Made by a program: the position numbers and the translations under genes
The notes under the pieces: model-generated
The model's database searches: none
Seen by the model: only the letters and a program-made list of their open reading frames with translations
Told to the model about the DNA's origin: nothing
Part shown: one piece after another, positions 15,145 through 22,724 of the stretch
How the letters are laid out: each line of letters begins with the position of its first letter
Position numbering within the stretch: position 1 is the first letter of the stretch
Source of the DNA: an uncultured Nocardioides sp.
GTDB lineage: Bacteria > Actinomycetota > Actinomycetes > Propionibacteriales > Nocardioidaceae
NCBI RefSeq assembly: GCF_902805925.1
Contig: NZ_CADCUP010000001.1
Coordinates: forward strand, 1 to 56,028
Length of the DNA stretch: 56,028 nucleotides
Direction: 5' to 3'

Positions 15145-15749
15145 CAGACGAGCCCCTCGACGTCGTCGCGGAGCCGGGCGCCCTGGCGGAACGCCTCGGC
15201 CACAGCCCCGAGGGCCAGACCCAGCGCCGAGATGGCGAGGGTGCCGGCGGGGATGACGACCGAGAACCAGAACTCCTGCCCGAACGCCTCCTCGAGCACT
15301 GCCGCGTTGGCGATCCCCGTGAGCGCGTGGTGCGCCCACGGCGCCAGGAGCAGCGTGAGGCCCACGACGCGCAGGCGACGTACGGCGGCGTCGGAGAAGC
15401 TCTCGCCCCGCTGGATCGTCCGCACCAGGCCCAGCAGGGGCCCGGTGACCAGCGGCGCGGCCGCCGCGACCACCAGGGCGGGCAGCAGGGTGAGCAGCCA
15501 GAGCGTGCCGGACGCGTCGGCGAGGGTGACCTCGGCGCCGCCGTCCCACGCCGCCGAGGCGCCGTCGCGCAGTGCCGGGCTGGTCACGCGCGCCTGCTCC
15601 TCGAGGACGGCGGGCCACACGAGGGCGTCGCCGCCTGCCCAGGCGGCCAGCGGCAGTCCCACGACGACGAGCGGGACACCCAGGAGGCCGACCAGCAGCA
15701 GGAGCTTGGTGGCGGCGTAGTCCCACCGGTCGAAGTCGAGTCGTGCCAT
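15144..15749 (-). CDS. DUF2975 membrane protein
   Basis: 201 residues with four transmembrane segments (about 14-38, 82-105, 123-145 and 160-185), separated by a loop with RTIQRGESFSDAAVRRLRVVG, the DUF2975 core motif. Family function is unknown. It is nearly always encoded with a small YozG-type repressor, as here, suggesting a membrane-linked sensor or stress protein whose level is autoregulated. It starts 29 bp from a pair of overlapping palindromes. Confidence 0.88.
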   Translation of the reverse strand: MARLDFDRWDYAATKLLLLVGLLGVPLVVVGLPLAAWAGGDALVWPAVLEEQARVTSPALRDGASAAWDGGAEVTLADASGTLWLLTLLPALVVAAAAPLVTGPLLGLVRTIQRGESFSDAAVRRLRVVGLTLLLAPWAHHALTGIANAAVLEEAFGQEFWFSVVIPAGTLAISALGLALGAVAEAFRQGARLRDDVEGLV

Positions 15750-15777
15750 CGTCGTGTCCCCTGTCCTGGATCCGTGT

Positions 15778-15811
15778 GTTATCGAGGAACGATAACATCG
15801 ACTTTCGATGT
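15778..15811. promoter_or_regulatory. Two overlapping palindromes, likely operator of the DUF2975/HTH operon
   Basis: GTTATCG (15778-15784), 5 bp, CGATAAC (15790-15796) is a perfect inverted repeat. It overlaps a second one: ACATCGA (15795-15801), 3 bp, TCGATGT (15805-15811). The interval is strikingly AT-rich for this genome and lies between divergent genes, 29 bp from the DUF2975 start and 26 bp from the phosphatase start. A regulator bound here could control both directions. Confidence 0.7.
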
Positions 15812-15836
15812 GTCAACGCTCTGGCATGCTCAGGGG

Positions 15837-16400
15837 ATGACGAGCGAGCTGTGGATGTGCCGGCACGGCGAGACGGAGTGGAGCCGCGACGGCCGCCACA
15901 CCTCCACCACCGACCTCGAGCTGACCGCCGGGGGCGAGGAGGTCGCCACCACCCTGGCCGAGCGCCTCGCCGGCACCTCGTTCGACCTGGTGCTGAGCAG
16001 CCCGCGGGTGCGCGCCCGGCGCACCGCCGAGCTGGCCGGGTTCGATCCCGAGGTCGAGGAGGACCTGGTCGAGTGGGGGTACGGCGACTACGAGGGCATC
16101 AGCACCAACGAGATCCGCGAGACGGTGCCGGGCTGGACGGTCTTCACGCACCCGACCCCCGGCGGCGAGACCGCCGAGCAGGTCGGTGCCCGGATCGACC
16201 GGGTGGTGGCGAGGGCGCGTGACCACGGCGGCCGGGTGCTCGTCTTCGGGCACGGCCACTCGCTGCGCGTGCTGGCGGCCCGCTGGCTCGAGCAGGACGT
16301 CCGCGACGGTCGCCATCTCAAGCTCGACACCGCCACCATCTCGACGCTGGGCTACGAGCGGGAGACGCCGGTGCTGCTGCGCTGGAACTCCGATGCTTGA
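15837..16400 (+). CDS. Histidine phosphatase family protein
   Basis: 187 residues. RHGETEW (9-15) gives the catalytic His10; SSPRVRARRTAEL (about 54-66) and FGHGHSLRVLA (about 139-149) carry the second Arg and His. This is the PhoE/phosphoglycerate-mutase-like branch, acting on small phosphorylated molecules in the cytosol. Substrate unknown. A CATGCT hexamer ends 6 nt before the ATG, which could make the mRNA leaderless. It diverges from the DUF2975/HTH operon across its operator. Confidence 0.9.
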   Translation: MTSELWMCRHGETEWSRDGRHTSTTDLELTAGGEEVATTLAERLAGTSFDLVLSSPRVRARRTAELAGFDPEVEEDLVEWGYGDYEGISTNEIRETVPGWTVFTHPTPGGETAEQVGARIDRVVARARDHGGRVLVFGHGHSLRVLAARWLEQDVRDGRHLKLDTATISTLGYERETPVLLRWNSDA

Positions 16401-16432
16401 CGGGCCGGGACGGGCGGCTCCACCGTAGGGCC

Positions 16433-17068
16433 ATGTCCCTCGTCGTCGGCTGCCCGCGCTGTCGCGGGGTGGTCACCGAGCACCAGCAGGAGTGGGCCTG
16501 CGTCGACCACGGGCCCACGCCGCCGCTGTGGCGACCCGGGGAGGCGTCGTACGAGAGCTTCACCGCGCACCTCGGTGCGGCCGGGACGTTCCCGACGTAC
16601 GTGCCGTGGCCGATGGGGCCGGACTGGCAGGTCAGTGACTTCGCGGTGGTGGGGGCGTCGCCCGAGCAGGCGTGCGCGACCATGGCGTGCACGTCGGGCA
16701 CCAGCCGGCTCGACGGCCCGGTGGACGTCTTCGTCGTCACCGAGGAGGCCGGCACCGGGCTCGGCTCGCGGGTCGCGGGCACCGGGGGGCGCGACCCGGG
16801 CCCGGAGGTGCGTGACGGGACACCGGTGGCCCGCGTGCGCCTGGGCCGCACCGCGGTGCCGCTGTGGGTGGTGTCGGCGGGCCGGACCGATGAGGAGTTC
16901 GACCGGTTCGTCGTCGTGGGCGAGGCGGAGGGACGCTGGTTGTGGATCGTCCTCAGGCCGGCGTCGGCCGTGCTGCTGCTGCGTGACGAGTGGATCCTGC
17001 GCGACCTCTCCGGGCTCGGACCACTCCTCGTGGACACCCGCTTCGGGGGGCCGCGCCCACCGTGGTGA
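16433..17068 (+). CDS. DUF6758 family protein with zinc-ribbon start
   Basis: 211 residues. An N-terminal CPRC (8-11) and a later CVDH form a likely half or full zinc ribbon, followed by PWPMGPDWQVSDF and a C-terminal hydrophobic strand region. I recall this family as DUF6758, once called phosphotransacetylase-like, restricted to actinobacteria. No catalytic motif is visible. It sits 49 bp upstream of the PHP-domain gene. Confidence 0.75.
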   Translation: MSLVVGCPRCRGVVTEHQQEWACVDHGPTPPLWRPGEASYESFTAHLGAAGTFPTYVPWPMGPDWQVSDFAVVGASPEQACATMACTSGTSRLDGPVDVFVVTEEAGTGLGSRVAGTGGRDPGPEVRDGTPVARVRLGRTAVPLWVVSAGRTDEEFDRFVVVGEAEGRWLWIVLRPASAVLLLRDEWILRDLSGLGPLLVDTRFGGPRPPW

Positions 17069-17117
17069 GCCCCTCCGCGATGCGGATCGGCCCCTGCCCA
17101 GGCAGTAGCCTCGACGG

Positions 17118-17996
17118 GTGCGCATCGACCTCCACACCCACTCGCTCGCGAGTGACGGGACGCAGACTCCCAGCGAGCTGGCGGAGGCGGGGTCCCGCGC
17201 CGGCCTGGACGTGATGGCGCTCACCGACCACGACACCGCGGCCGGGTGGGCCGAGGCGACGGCCGCGGCGGAGTCGGCCGGCATCGCGCTCGTGCGCGGC
17301 ATGGAGATCAGCACCCGGCACGAGGGGCGGGGCGTGCACCTGCTGGCCTACCTGCCGGACCCGACGTACCCGCCCCTGGTCGAGCACCTGGACCTGATCC
17401 TCGAGAGCCGCAGCGGCCGGGTGCCCGCGATCATCGAGCGGCTCCGCGCCGCCGGCATCGACGTCACCGAGGACGACGTCCGCCGCGAGGCCGGTGCCTC
17501 CGCCGCTGCCGGTCGGCCGCACATCGCCGACGCCCTGGTGCGCCGGGGGGTCGTGGTCGACCGCGGCGAGGCCTTCGACCGGTTCCTCAAGCCCGGCCGC
17601 GCCGGCCACGTGCACCGCTACGCCGCCGAGCTCGTCACCATGATCGAGACCGTCCGGCTCGCGGGCGGCGTGACCGTGATGGCCCACCCCTGGGGCCGGT
17701 CCGACCCCGGCTCGCTCGGCGAGGCCGCCTTCGCGGGGCTCGCGGAGGACGGGCTCGCCGGCATCGAGGTCGACCACCGCGACCACACCGACGAGCAGCG
17801 CGACGAGCTGCGGTCCATCGCCGCCAACCTCGACCTGGTGGTCACCGGCTCCAGCGACCACCACGGCACGGGCAAGACCGACCACGACCTCGGCTGCTTC
17901 ACCACCGCGCCCGACCAGTACGCCCGGCTGATGGAGCTGGCCGCCGGGTCCGCCGCCGTCGCCGGCCGTGCGACGCCACCGGTGGTGGGTGGGTGA
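17118..17996 (+). CDS. PHP-domain phosphoesterase
   Basis: 292 residues with a GTG start. Metal ligands of the PHP fold are visible: DLHTHS (4-9), LTDHDT (34-39), an E in GMEIST, H in MAHPWG, and SSDHHG near 254-259. Close relatives are 3',5'-nucleoside bisphosphate phosphatases and RNase AM, which act on pAp or 5' RNA ends; that is the best guess. TAGCCT (17106-17111) ends exactly 6 nt before the GTG, a leaderless arrangement. The stop overlaps the marC start (GTGA). Confidence 0.9.
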   Translation: MRIDLHTHSLASDGTQTPSELAEAGSRAGLDVMALTDHDTAAGWAEATAAAESAGIALVRGMEISTRHEGRGVHLLAYLPDPTYPPLVEHLDLILESRSGRVPAIIERLRAAGIDVTEDDVRREAGASAAAGRPHIADALVRRGVVVDRGEAFDRFLKPGRAGHVHRYAAELVTMIETVRLAGGVTVMAHPWGRSDPGSLGEAAFAGLAEDGLAGIEVDHRDHTDEQRDELRSIAANLDLVVTGSSDHHGTGKTDHDLGCFTTAPDQYARLMELAAGSAAVAGRATPPVVGG

Positions 17997-18610
17997 GCGG
18001 CGTCCTCGACGTCGTGCTGCTGACCGAGGTGTTCGTGACGCTGTTCGTGATCATGGACCCCGTCGGCACGGTGCCGATCTTCCTCTCCCTCACCTCGGGC
18101 CGCTCGGCGGCCACCGCCCGCCGGGCTGCCTGGCAGGCGGTGACGGTGTCGTTCGTGGTGATCACCGCCTTCGCCTTCTTCGGCCAGCAGATCCTGTCCT
18201 ACCTCCACATCTCCCTGCCCGCCCTCCAGTGCGCCGGCGGGCTGCTGCTCCTGCTCGTCGCGCTGGAGCTGCTGACGGGCAACGAGAAGGAGCCGACCGC
18301 CGCGGCCGGCACCAACGTGGCCCTGGTGCCGCTCGGCACCCCGCTGCTCGCCGGGCCCGGCGCGATCGTCGCCACGATGCTGTTCTCGCGTGAGGTCGAC
18401 GGCCTGCCCAGCTTCACCGCAGTGGCGCTGGGCGTCGTGCTCACCCACGTCAGCCTGTGGCTGGCGATGCGCTACTCCCTGCCGATCCTGCGGCTGATCC
18501 GCGAGAGCGGGGTCCTGCTGGTGACCCGGATCGCCGGCCTGCTGCTGTCGGCCATCGCCGTCCAGCTCGTCGCCGACGCGGTGCGCGCGTTCGTCGCCGG
18601 CGAGGGCTGA
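17993..18610 (+). CDS. MarC family integral membrane protein
   Basis: 205 residues with six predicted transmembrane helices. MDPVGTVPIFLSLT (about 19-32) and GPGAIVATML (about 123-132) are the two MarC half-motifs, related by an inverted duplication. The family is often called a multiple-antibiotic-resistance protein, but no transport role has been shown. It is coupled by GTGA to the PHP gene and converges on the SDR gene with 3 bp between stops. Confidence 0.9.
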   Translation: MSGVLDVVLLTEVFVTLFVIMDPVGTVPIFLSLTSGRSAATARRAAWQAVTVSFVVITAFAFFGQQILSYLHISLPALQCAGGLLLLLVALELLTGNEKEPTAAAGTNVALVPLGTPLLAGPGAIVATMLFSREVDGLPSFTAVALGVVLTHVSLWLAMRYSLPILRLIRESGVLLVTRIAGLLLSAIAVQLVADAVRAFVAGEG

Positions 18611-18613
18611 GGG

Positions 18614-19372
18614 TCAGCGTCGCCCCAGCGACTGCGCCGCCTGGAGGGCACGCGCGGGGACCAGCCGCGTCAGTGCCACCACCGCCCGGTACTGCGCCCC
18701 GGGCACCGAGCGGCTGCGCCCCCGGTCGAAGTCGGCCAGCGTCCGGCGCACCACGTCGTCGGCGTCGAGCCACATGAAGGCCGGCGCGGAGCCTCGGCCC
18801 ACCGCCATGCGCTCGTGGAACTCCGTGCGCGTGAAGCCCGGGTGCAGGGTCGTCACGCGCACGCCGCTGCCCGCGTGCTCGGCCGCCGCCCACTCCCCGA
18901 AGCTCGTCACCCAGGCCTTGGCCGCGCCGTACGTGCCGCGGGGGAGGTACGCCGCGACGCTGGAGACGTTGATGAGCCCGCCGTGGCCGCGGGCCGACAT
19001 GGCGCCGAGCGCGGCGTGGCTGAGTCGCATGACGGCGGTGACGAGCACGTCGAGCATCGCCTGCTCCGCCTCCACGTCGTTGTCGAGGAACCGGCCCCTG
19101 AGCCCGAACCCGGCGTTGTTGACGAGCAGGTCGACCGGCTGCGCGGCGTCGGCGAGCCGCTCCTCGACGCGGGCCAGCTGCGCGCGGTCGGCGAGGTCGG
19201 CCGGCAGCACCTCCACGTCGACGGCGTACGCCGTCCGGAGCTCGTCGGCGACCTCCGCGAGGCGCTCCCGGTCGCGGGCGACGAGCACGAGGTCGTGCCC
19301 GCGGCGGGCGAGCTGGTGGGCGAAGCGGAGTCCGATGCCGGCCGTGGGGCCGGTGATCATGGCGGTCGACAT
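18614..19372 (-). CDS. Short-chain dehydrogenase/reductase
   Basis: 252 residues. The nucleotide site is TGPTAGIG (7-14), followed by NNAG (about 86-89), Ser in NVSSVAAYLP and the catalytic YGAAK (about 152-156). The C-terminal part after 190 carries a basic, helical extension. It belongs to the DltE/YqjQ-like group of SDRs that reduce ketones or oxidise alcohols with NADP. The substrate is unknown. The upstream frame extension to 19447 overlaps the parA start and is not used. Confidence 0.9.
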   Translation of the reverse strand: MSTAMITGPTAGIGLRFAHQLARRGHDLVLVARDRERLAEVADELRTAYAVDVEVLPADLADRAQLARVEERLADAAQPVDLLVNNAGFGLRGRFLDNDVEAEQAMLDVLVTAVMRLSHAALGAMSARGHGGLINVSSVAAYLPRGTYGAAKAWVTSFGEWAAAEHAGSGVRVTTLHPGFTRTEFHERMAVGRGSAPAFMWLDADDVVRRTLADFDRGRSRSVPGAQYRAVVALTRLVPARALQAAQSLGRR

Positions 19373-19434
19373 GGCCCCACCCAACACTGTGTCCTCACGG
19401 CCGCGGCAAGGCCGGTCCGGCATGATGGGCAGGG

Positions 19435-20247
19435 ATGACCACGACACTCGCGATCGCCAACCAGAAGGGCGGCGTCGCCAAGACGACCACCGTCGCCTCG
19501 CTCGGTGCCGCGCTGGCCGAGCTCGGGCACTCCGTGCTGCTGGTCGACCTCGACCCGCAGGCCTGCCTGACCTTCTCCCTGGGCATCGACCCCGAGGACC
19601 TCGACGTCTCGGTGCACCAGGTGCTGACCCGGGGCGTCGACCCGGCCGAGGTGGTGATCGGGACCGACGACGGCGTCGACCTGCTGCCCGCGACCATCGA
19701 GCTCGCCCGCGCCGAGGCCGACCTGCTGACCCGCACCGGTCGTGAGCACGTCGTCAGGACGACGCTGGAGCTCCTCGCCGAGGGCGGCAGGGCCTACGAC
19801 TGGGTGCTGCTCGACTGCCCGCCCTCGCTGGGCGTGCTGACCGTGGCGGCGCTCACCGCGGCCGACGGCGTGCTCGTCCCGCTGCAGTGCGAGACGCTGT
19901 CGCACCGCGGCGTCGGGCAGCTCCTCGACACCGTCCACGACGTGCGCCGCTTCACCAACCGCGGGCTCGAGGTGTGGGGCGTGCTGCCCACGCTGTACGA
20001 CGGCCGCACCGCCCACGCGCGCACCGTGCTCGAGACGATCTCCGACACCTACGACCTCGACGTGGTCGAGCCGCCCATCCCCAAGACGGTCAGGTTCGCG
20101 GAGGCGCCGGCGGCCGGCCGGTCCATCCTGTCGACGAGCCGCAGCAGCAAGGGCGCCCGGGCCTACCGCGAGGTGGCCGCCCACCTCGTCGCGCGAGCGC
20201 AGCAGCCGGCGACGAGGACGGCCTCCCGCACGGGGGCCCGCACGTGA
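19435..20247 (+). CDS. ParA/MinD-family ATPase (orphan)
   Basis: 270 residues. The deviant Walker A KGGVAKTT is at 11-18, Walker B DWVLLDCPP near 121-129, and VDLDPQA near 37-43, the ParA/Soj pattern. No parB or parS-like site is visible. It probably positions a cell-envelope or other cargo and not a plasmid. Its stop overlaps the GTG of the L,D-transpeptidase gene (GTGA), which hints at a wall-synthesis role (inference). A CATGAT hexamer lies 8 nt before the ATG. Confidence 0.9.
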   Translation: MTTTLAIANQKGGVAKTTTVASLGAALAELGHSVLLVDLDPQACLTFSLGIDPEDLDVSVHQVLTRGVDPAEVVIGTDDGVDLLPATIELARAEADLLTRTGREHVVRTTLELLAEGGRAYDWVLLDCPPSLGVLTVAALTAADGVLVPLQCETLSHRGVGQLLDTVHDVRRFTNRGLEVWGVLPTLYDGRTAHARTVLETISDTYDLDVVEPPIPKTVRFAEAPAAGRSILSTSRSSKGARAYREVAAHLVARAQQPATRTASRTGART

Positions 20248-20909
20248 CCGGCGACCGGCTCGGCCCGGTGCGGCCGCGCTACGGCCGCCTGCTGCTGGCG
20301 GTCGCGTCGCTGTCCGTGACCGGGGTGGCGGTGCTCGGCGGGCTCGGGGTGCTGCCGGTCGCGCAGGCCGGTGACGCGCCCGCGCCGGCCGCCCGGCTGG
20401 CGAGCGCCGAGGTGTCCACCGGCCCGGCGGTCACGCAGGCCCCGACGCCGACGGCGACACCCGTCGTACCCTCCGCGGGCGCTGCCGCGACGGCCCCGGT
20501 CGACGACGCGCTGCCGGCCGACTCGGGCCAGGGCCGGCGCGTGGTCTTCAGCGAGGGTCGCCAGCGCGTCTGGCTGGTCGAGGACGACGGCACCGTGGCG
20601 AGCACCTACCTGGTCTCGGGCAGCGTCCACGACAACCTCGACCCGGGGGAGTACGCCGTCTACTCGCGCTCGGAGCGGGCCTGGGGCATCGACGACTCCG
20701 GCACGATGAGGTGGTTCGTGCGCTTCACCCGGGGCGACAACGCCGCCATCGGCTTCCACGACATCCCGGTCGACGAGGGCCGCAAGGTGCAGAGCGTCGC
20801 CCAGCTCGGCACCCCGCTCTCGCACGGCTGCATCCGGCAGAGGCGGGCCGACGCCGAGCGGATGTGGGCCTTCGCCCCGATCGGCACGACCGTCGTCGTC
20901 ACCGCCTGA
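20244..20909 (+). CDS. L,D-transpeptidase (YkuD domain) with N-terminal anchor
   Basis: 221 residues from a GTG at 20244. A hydrophobic segment (about 15-40) ending VAQAG anchors or exports it, followed by a Pro/Thr/Ala-rich linker (45-95). The YkuD domain (98-220) has His172 in GFHDIP and Cys196 in SHGCIR, the catalytic pair. It would form 3-3 crosslinks in peptidoglycan or attach proteins. It is translationally coupled to the upstream ParA-like ATPase. Confidence 0.9.
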   Translation: MTGDRLGPVRPRYGRLLLAVASLSVTGVAVLGGLGVLPVAQAGDAPAPAARLASAEVSTGPAVTQAPTPTATPVVPSAGAAATAPVDDALPADSGQGRRVVFSEGRQRVWLVEDDGTVASTYLVSGSVHDNLDPGEYAVYSRSERAWGIDDSGTMRWFVRFTRGDNAAIGFHDIPVDEGRKVQSVAQLGTPLSHGCIRQRRADAERMWAFAPIGTTVVVTA

Positions 20910-20921
20910 GTCCCCTCAGGC
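20904..20921. terminator. Bidirectional hairpin spanning two convergent stop codons
   Basis: GCCTGAG (20904-20910), a 4-nt loop and CTCAGGC (20915-20921) form a perfect 7-bp stem. It contains the TGA of the transpeptidase gene and the stop of the opposite response-regulator gene. Confidence 0.5.
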
Positions 20922-21583
20922 GCCGAGGCCGGCCTCCCGGGCCTTGAGGACCGCGTCCGAGCGGTCGCGCGCGTGGATCTTGGCGAGCGCCAGCGAGACG
21001 ACGTTGCGGACCGTCTTGTCCGAGAGGAACAGCCGGGTGGCGATCGCGGCGTTGGGCAGCCCCGCCGCCACCAGGTCGAGCACCTCGAGCTCCCGGTCGG
21101 TCGGGCCGGGGAACTGCTCGGAGCCGCGCCGGGTGGTGCGGGAGGACTCCTGGACCCGGCTCAGGACCTGGTCGGCGACACTGCCGCCGAAGACGGCTCC
21201 ACCCTTGGCGACGTCGCGGAGGGCCCGGGCCGCCTCGTGCTTGGTCGCGCCCTTGACGAGGTAGCCGCGGGCGCCGGCCCGGAGGGCGGCCAGCACGCTG
21301 TCGGCGCCCTCGTGAATGGACAGCACGAGCACCTGGGTGTCGGGCAGCGCGGCGCGCACCCGGCGGGTGGCCTCCACGCCGTTGAGGCCCGGCATCGCGG
21401 CGAGGTCCATCACGACGTCGGGCCGCAGCTTCCTTGGCGCGCTCGACCGCCTCGAGGCCGTCGGAGGCCTCGCCGACGACGGTGACGCCGTCGAGCGTCC
21501 AGCACCATCGCGAGCCCCTCGCGGTACACGGGATGGTCGTCCGCGACGACCACACGCAGGGCGGACCTCTGCTCGCCGCTCAC
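20916..21583 (-). pseudogene. NarL/LuxR-type response regulator with two frame breaks
   Basis: Three successive reading frames together give one complete response regulator. From a GTG at 21583 the first frame has the receiver start VVVADDHPVYREGL. Near 21495 a missing CG pair shifts to the second frame, with VTVVGEASDG and LEAVERAK. An extra T near 21430 shifts to the third, with LRPDVVMDL, the phosphoacceptor Asp, GYLVKG, and the LuxR HTH (TDRELEVLDLVAAG, then LFLSDKTVRN). As given, the gene cannot make a full protein. Either the sequence has two errors or the gene is dead. The flanking region has further breaks. Confidence 0.75.
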
Positions 21584-21843
21584 GCGGGCACCTCCTCGAG
21601 TCGGGTGACGGGGTCGTGCAGGGGGAGCGGGGTGGCGCCGCCGGTAGGGGTCGGCCCGGTCGCCTCGCGCGAGCCGGTCGACGAGCTGCTGCACCCGGCG
21701 CCGCGCCGGCTCCGCCCCGAGCGCACCAAGACCGTAGTCCCGGGACGGAGATGACGTCTCGCCTCGGGACCCCGGGACGTCCGGCCCGGCACGGTGTCCT
21801 CGTCGGCACCGGGAGGTCCGGTGCCCCTCGCCGAGGAGTCACG
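21584..21843 (-). other. No intact gene; possible decayed partner of the response regulator
   Basis: A minus-strand frame ending PLPLHDPVTRLEEVPA stops at 21580-21582, overlapping the GTG of the response regulator in a GTGA arrangement, so an upstream coupled gene once existed or exists with errors. Joining two frames across a (CG)n run near 21670 gives a plausible helical segment (VQQLVDRLAREATG). A sensor kinase would be expected here, but I see no HATPase or other kinase motif, so I do not assign one. Confidence 0.3.
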
Positions 21844-21956
21844 TTGACCGAGCCGCAGGCCCACGCCCGTCCCACCACCGCATCCATCCTGGCCACCTCC
21901 GGCGGCCTGAGCGACTGGGCCCGCGACGTCGTCGGCCCCCCCCGGTCGCCGACCGG

Positions 21957-22724
21957 GTGACCGACCGGGCCACCCGGCTCGTCGCCGGCGCCATGGTCGC
22001 CGACCGACTGCCCCGGCTGGCGCCCGTCCTGGGCGTCGTCCTGGCGCTGTCCGGACTGGGGCTCCTGGCGCAGGTCGGCTTCCGGCTGTTCGTGCTGTCC
22101 ACCGTCTCCGACGGACCGGTGCCGGACTCGGCCGTGGACACCTACCTGTCCTTCCAGGGCAGCCCGTACTTCGACATCCTGCTGCTGCCCGGGCTGCTGC
22201 TGGGAGCGGTGGGCACCTTGCTGATGATCGGGTCCCTGCTGGGCACGGGCGTCGTGCGACGGTGGGTCCCGGTCGTGCTGGTCGCCGGCACGGTGCTCGC
22301 CTCCGGCGAGTTCCCCGACCCGGTCACCATCGGCGGCGCCGCGCTCGGGGCCGTCGCCAACCTCCAGCTGGCTGGCGCCCGGGCGTCGTACGCCCGGGGT
22401 CGGGCTCAGCTGGTGGCGGGAGCCTCGGTCCTCGTGCCCGAGCCACCGCCGCCACGACGGCGGCGGCGACGGGGGCGAGCGGCGCCGGTGGAGCCCTCGC
22501 CCGCCTCGGCCGGGGCGCTCTCGGTGGTCATCGCCGAGGCAGCCTGCTCGCCCTCGACCGGACGACCGTTGCGGGTGCGGCTGCGCTGGCGGTCGCGGCG
22601 GGGCGCCCGCTCGGAGCGCTCGGACCGCTCAGGGCGCTCGCGGTCCTTGCGCGGGGCCCGCTCGACGGGCTCGGGGTCCTTGATGCGACCCTTCGTGCCG
22701 GGAGCGATGCCCTGGTCGTGGTAG
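21957..22724 (+). CDS. Small integral membrane protein, start and end uncertain
   Basis: The first 150 codons encode four hydrophobic helices (about 19-42, 70-97, 103-118 and 124-140), a real membrane protein of unknown family. Two things are odd. A TTG at 21844 with GAGGAG 5 nt upstream opens a frame (TEPQAHARPTTASILAT...) that would continue into this protein if the eight-C run at 21936-21943 had nine. And the frame has no stop where the neighbour ends: it runs 319 bp into the antisense of the helicase gene as Arg/Ser/Pro-rich sequence. The true gene is probably about 21844-22420. Confidence 0.5.
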   Translation: MTDRATRLVAGAMVADRLPRLAPVLGVVLALSGLGLLAQVGFRLFVLSTVSDGPVPDSAVDTYLSFQGSPYFDILLLPGLLLGAVGTLLMIGSLLGTGVVRRWVPVVLVAGTVLASGEFPDPVTIGGAALGAVANLQLAGARASYARGRAQLVAGASVLVPEPPPPRRRRRRGRAAPVEPSPASAGALSVVIAEAACSPSTGRPLRVRLRWRSRRGARSERSDRSGRSRSLRGARSTGSGSLMRPFVPGAMPWSW

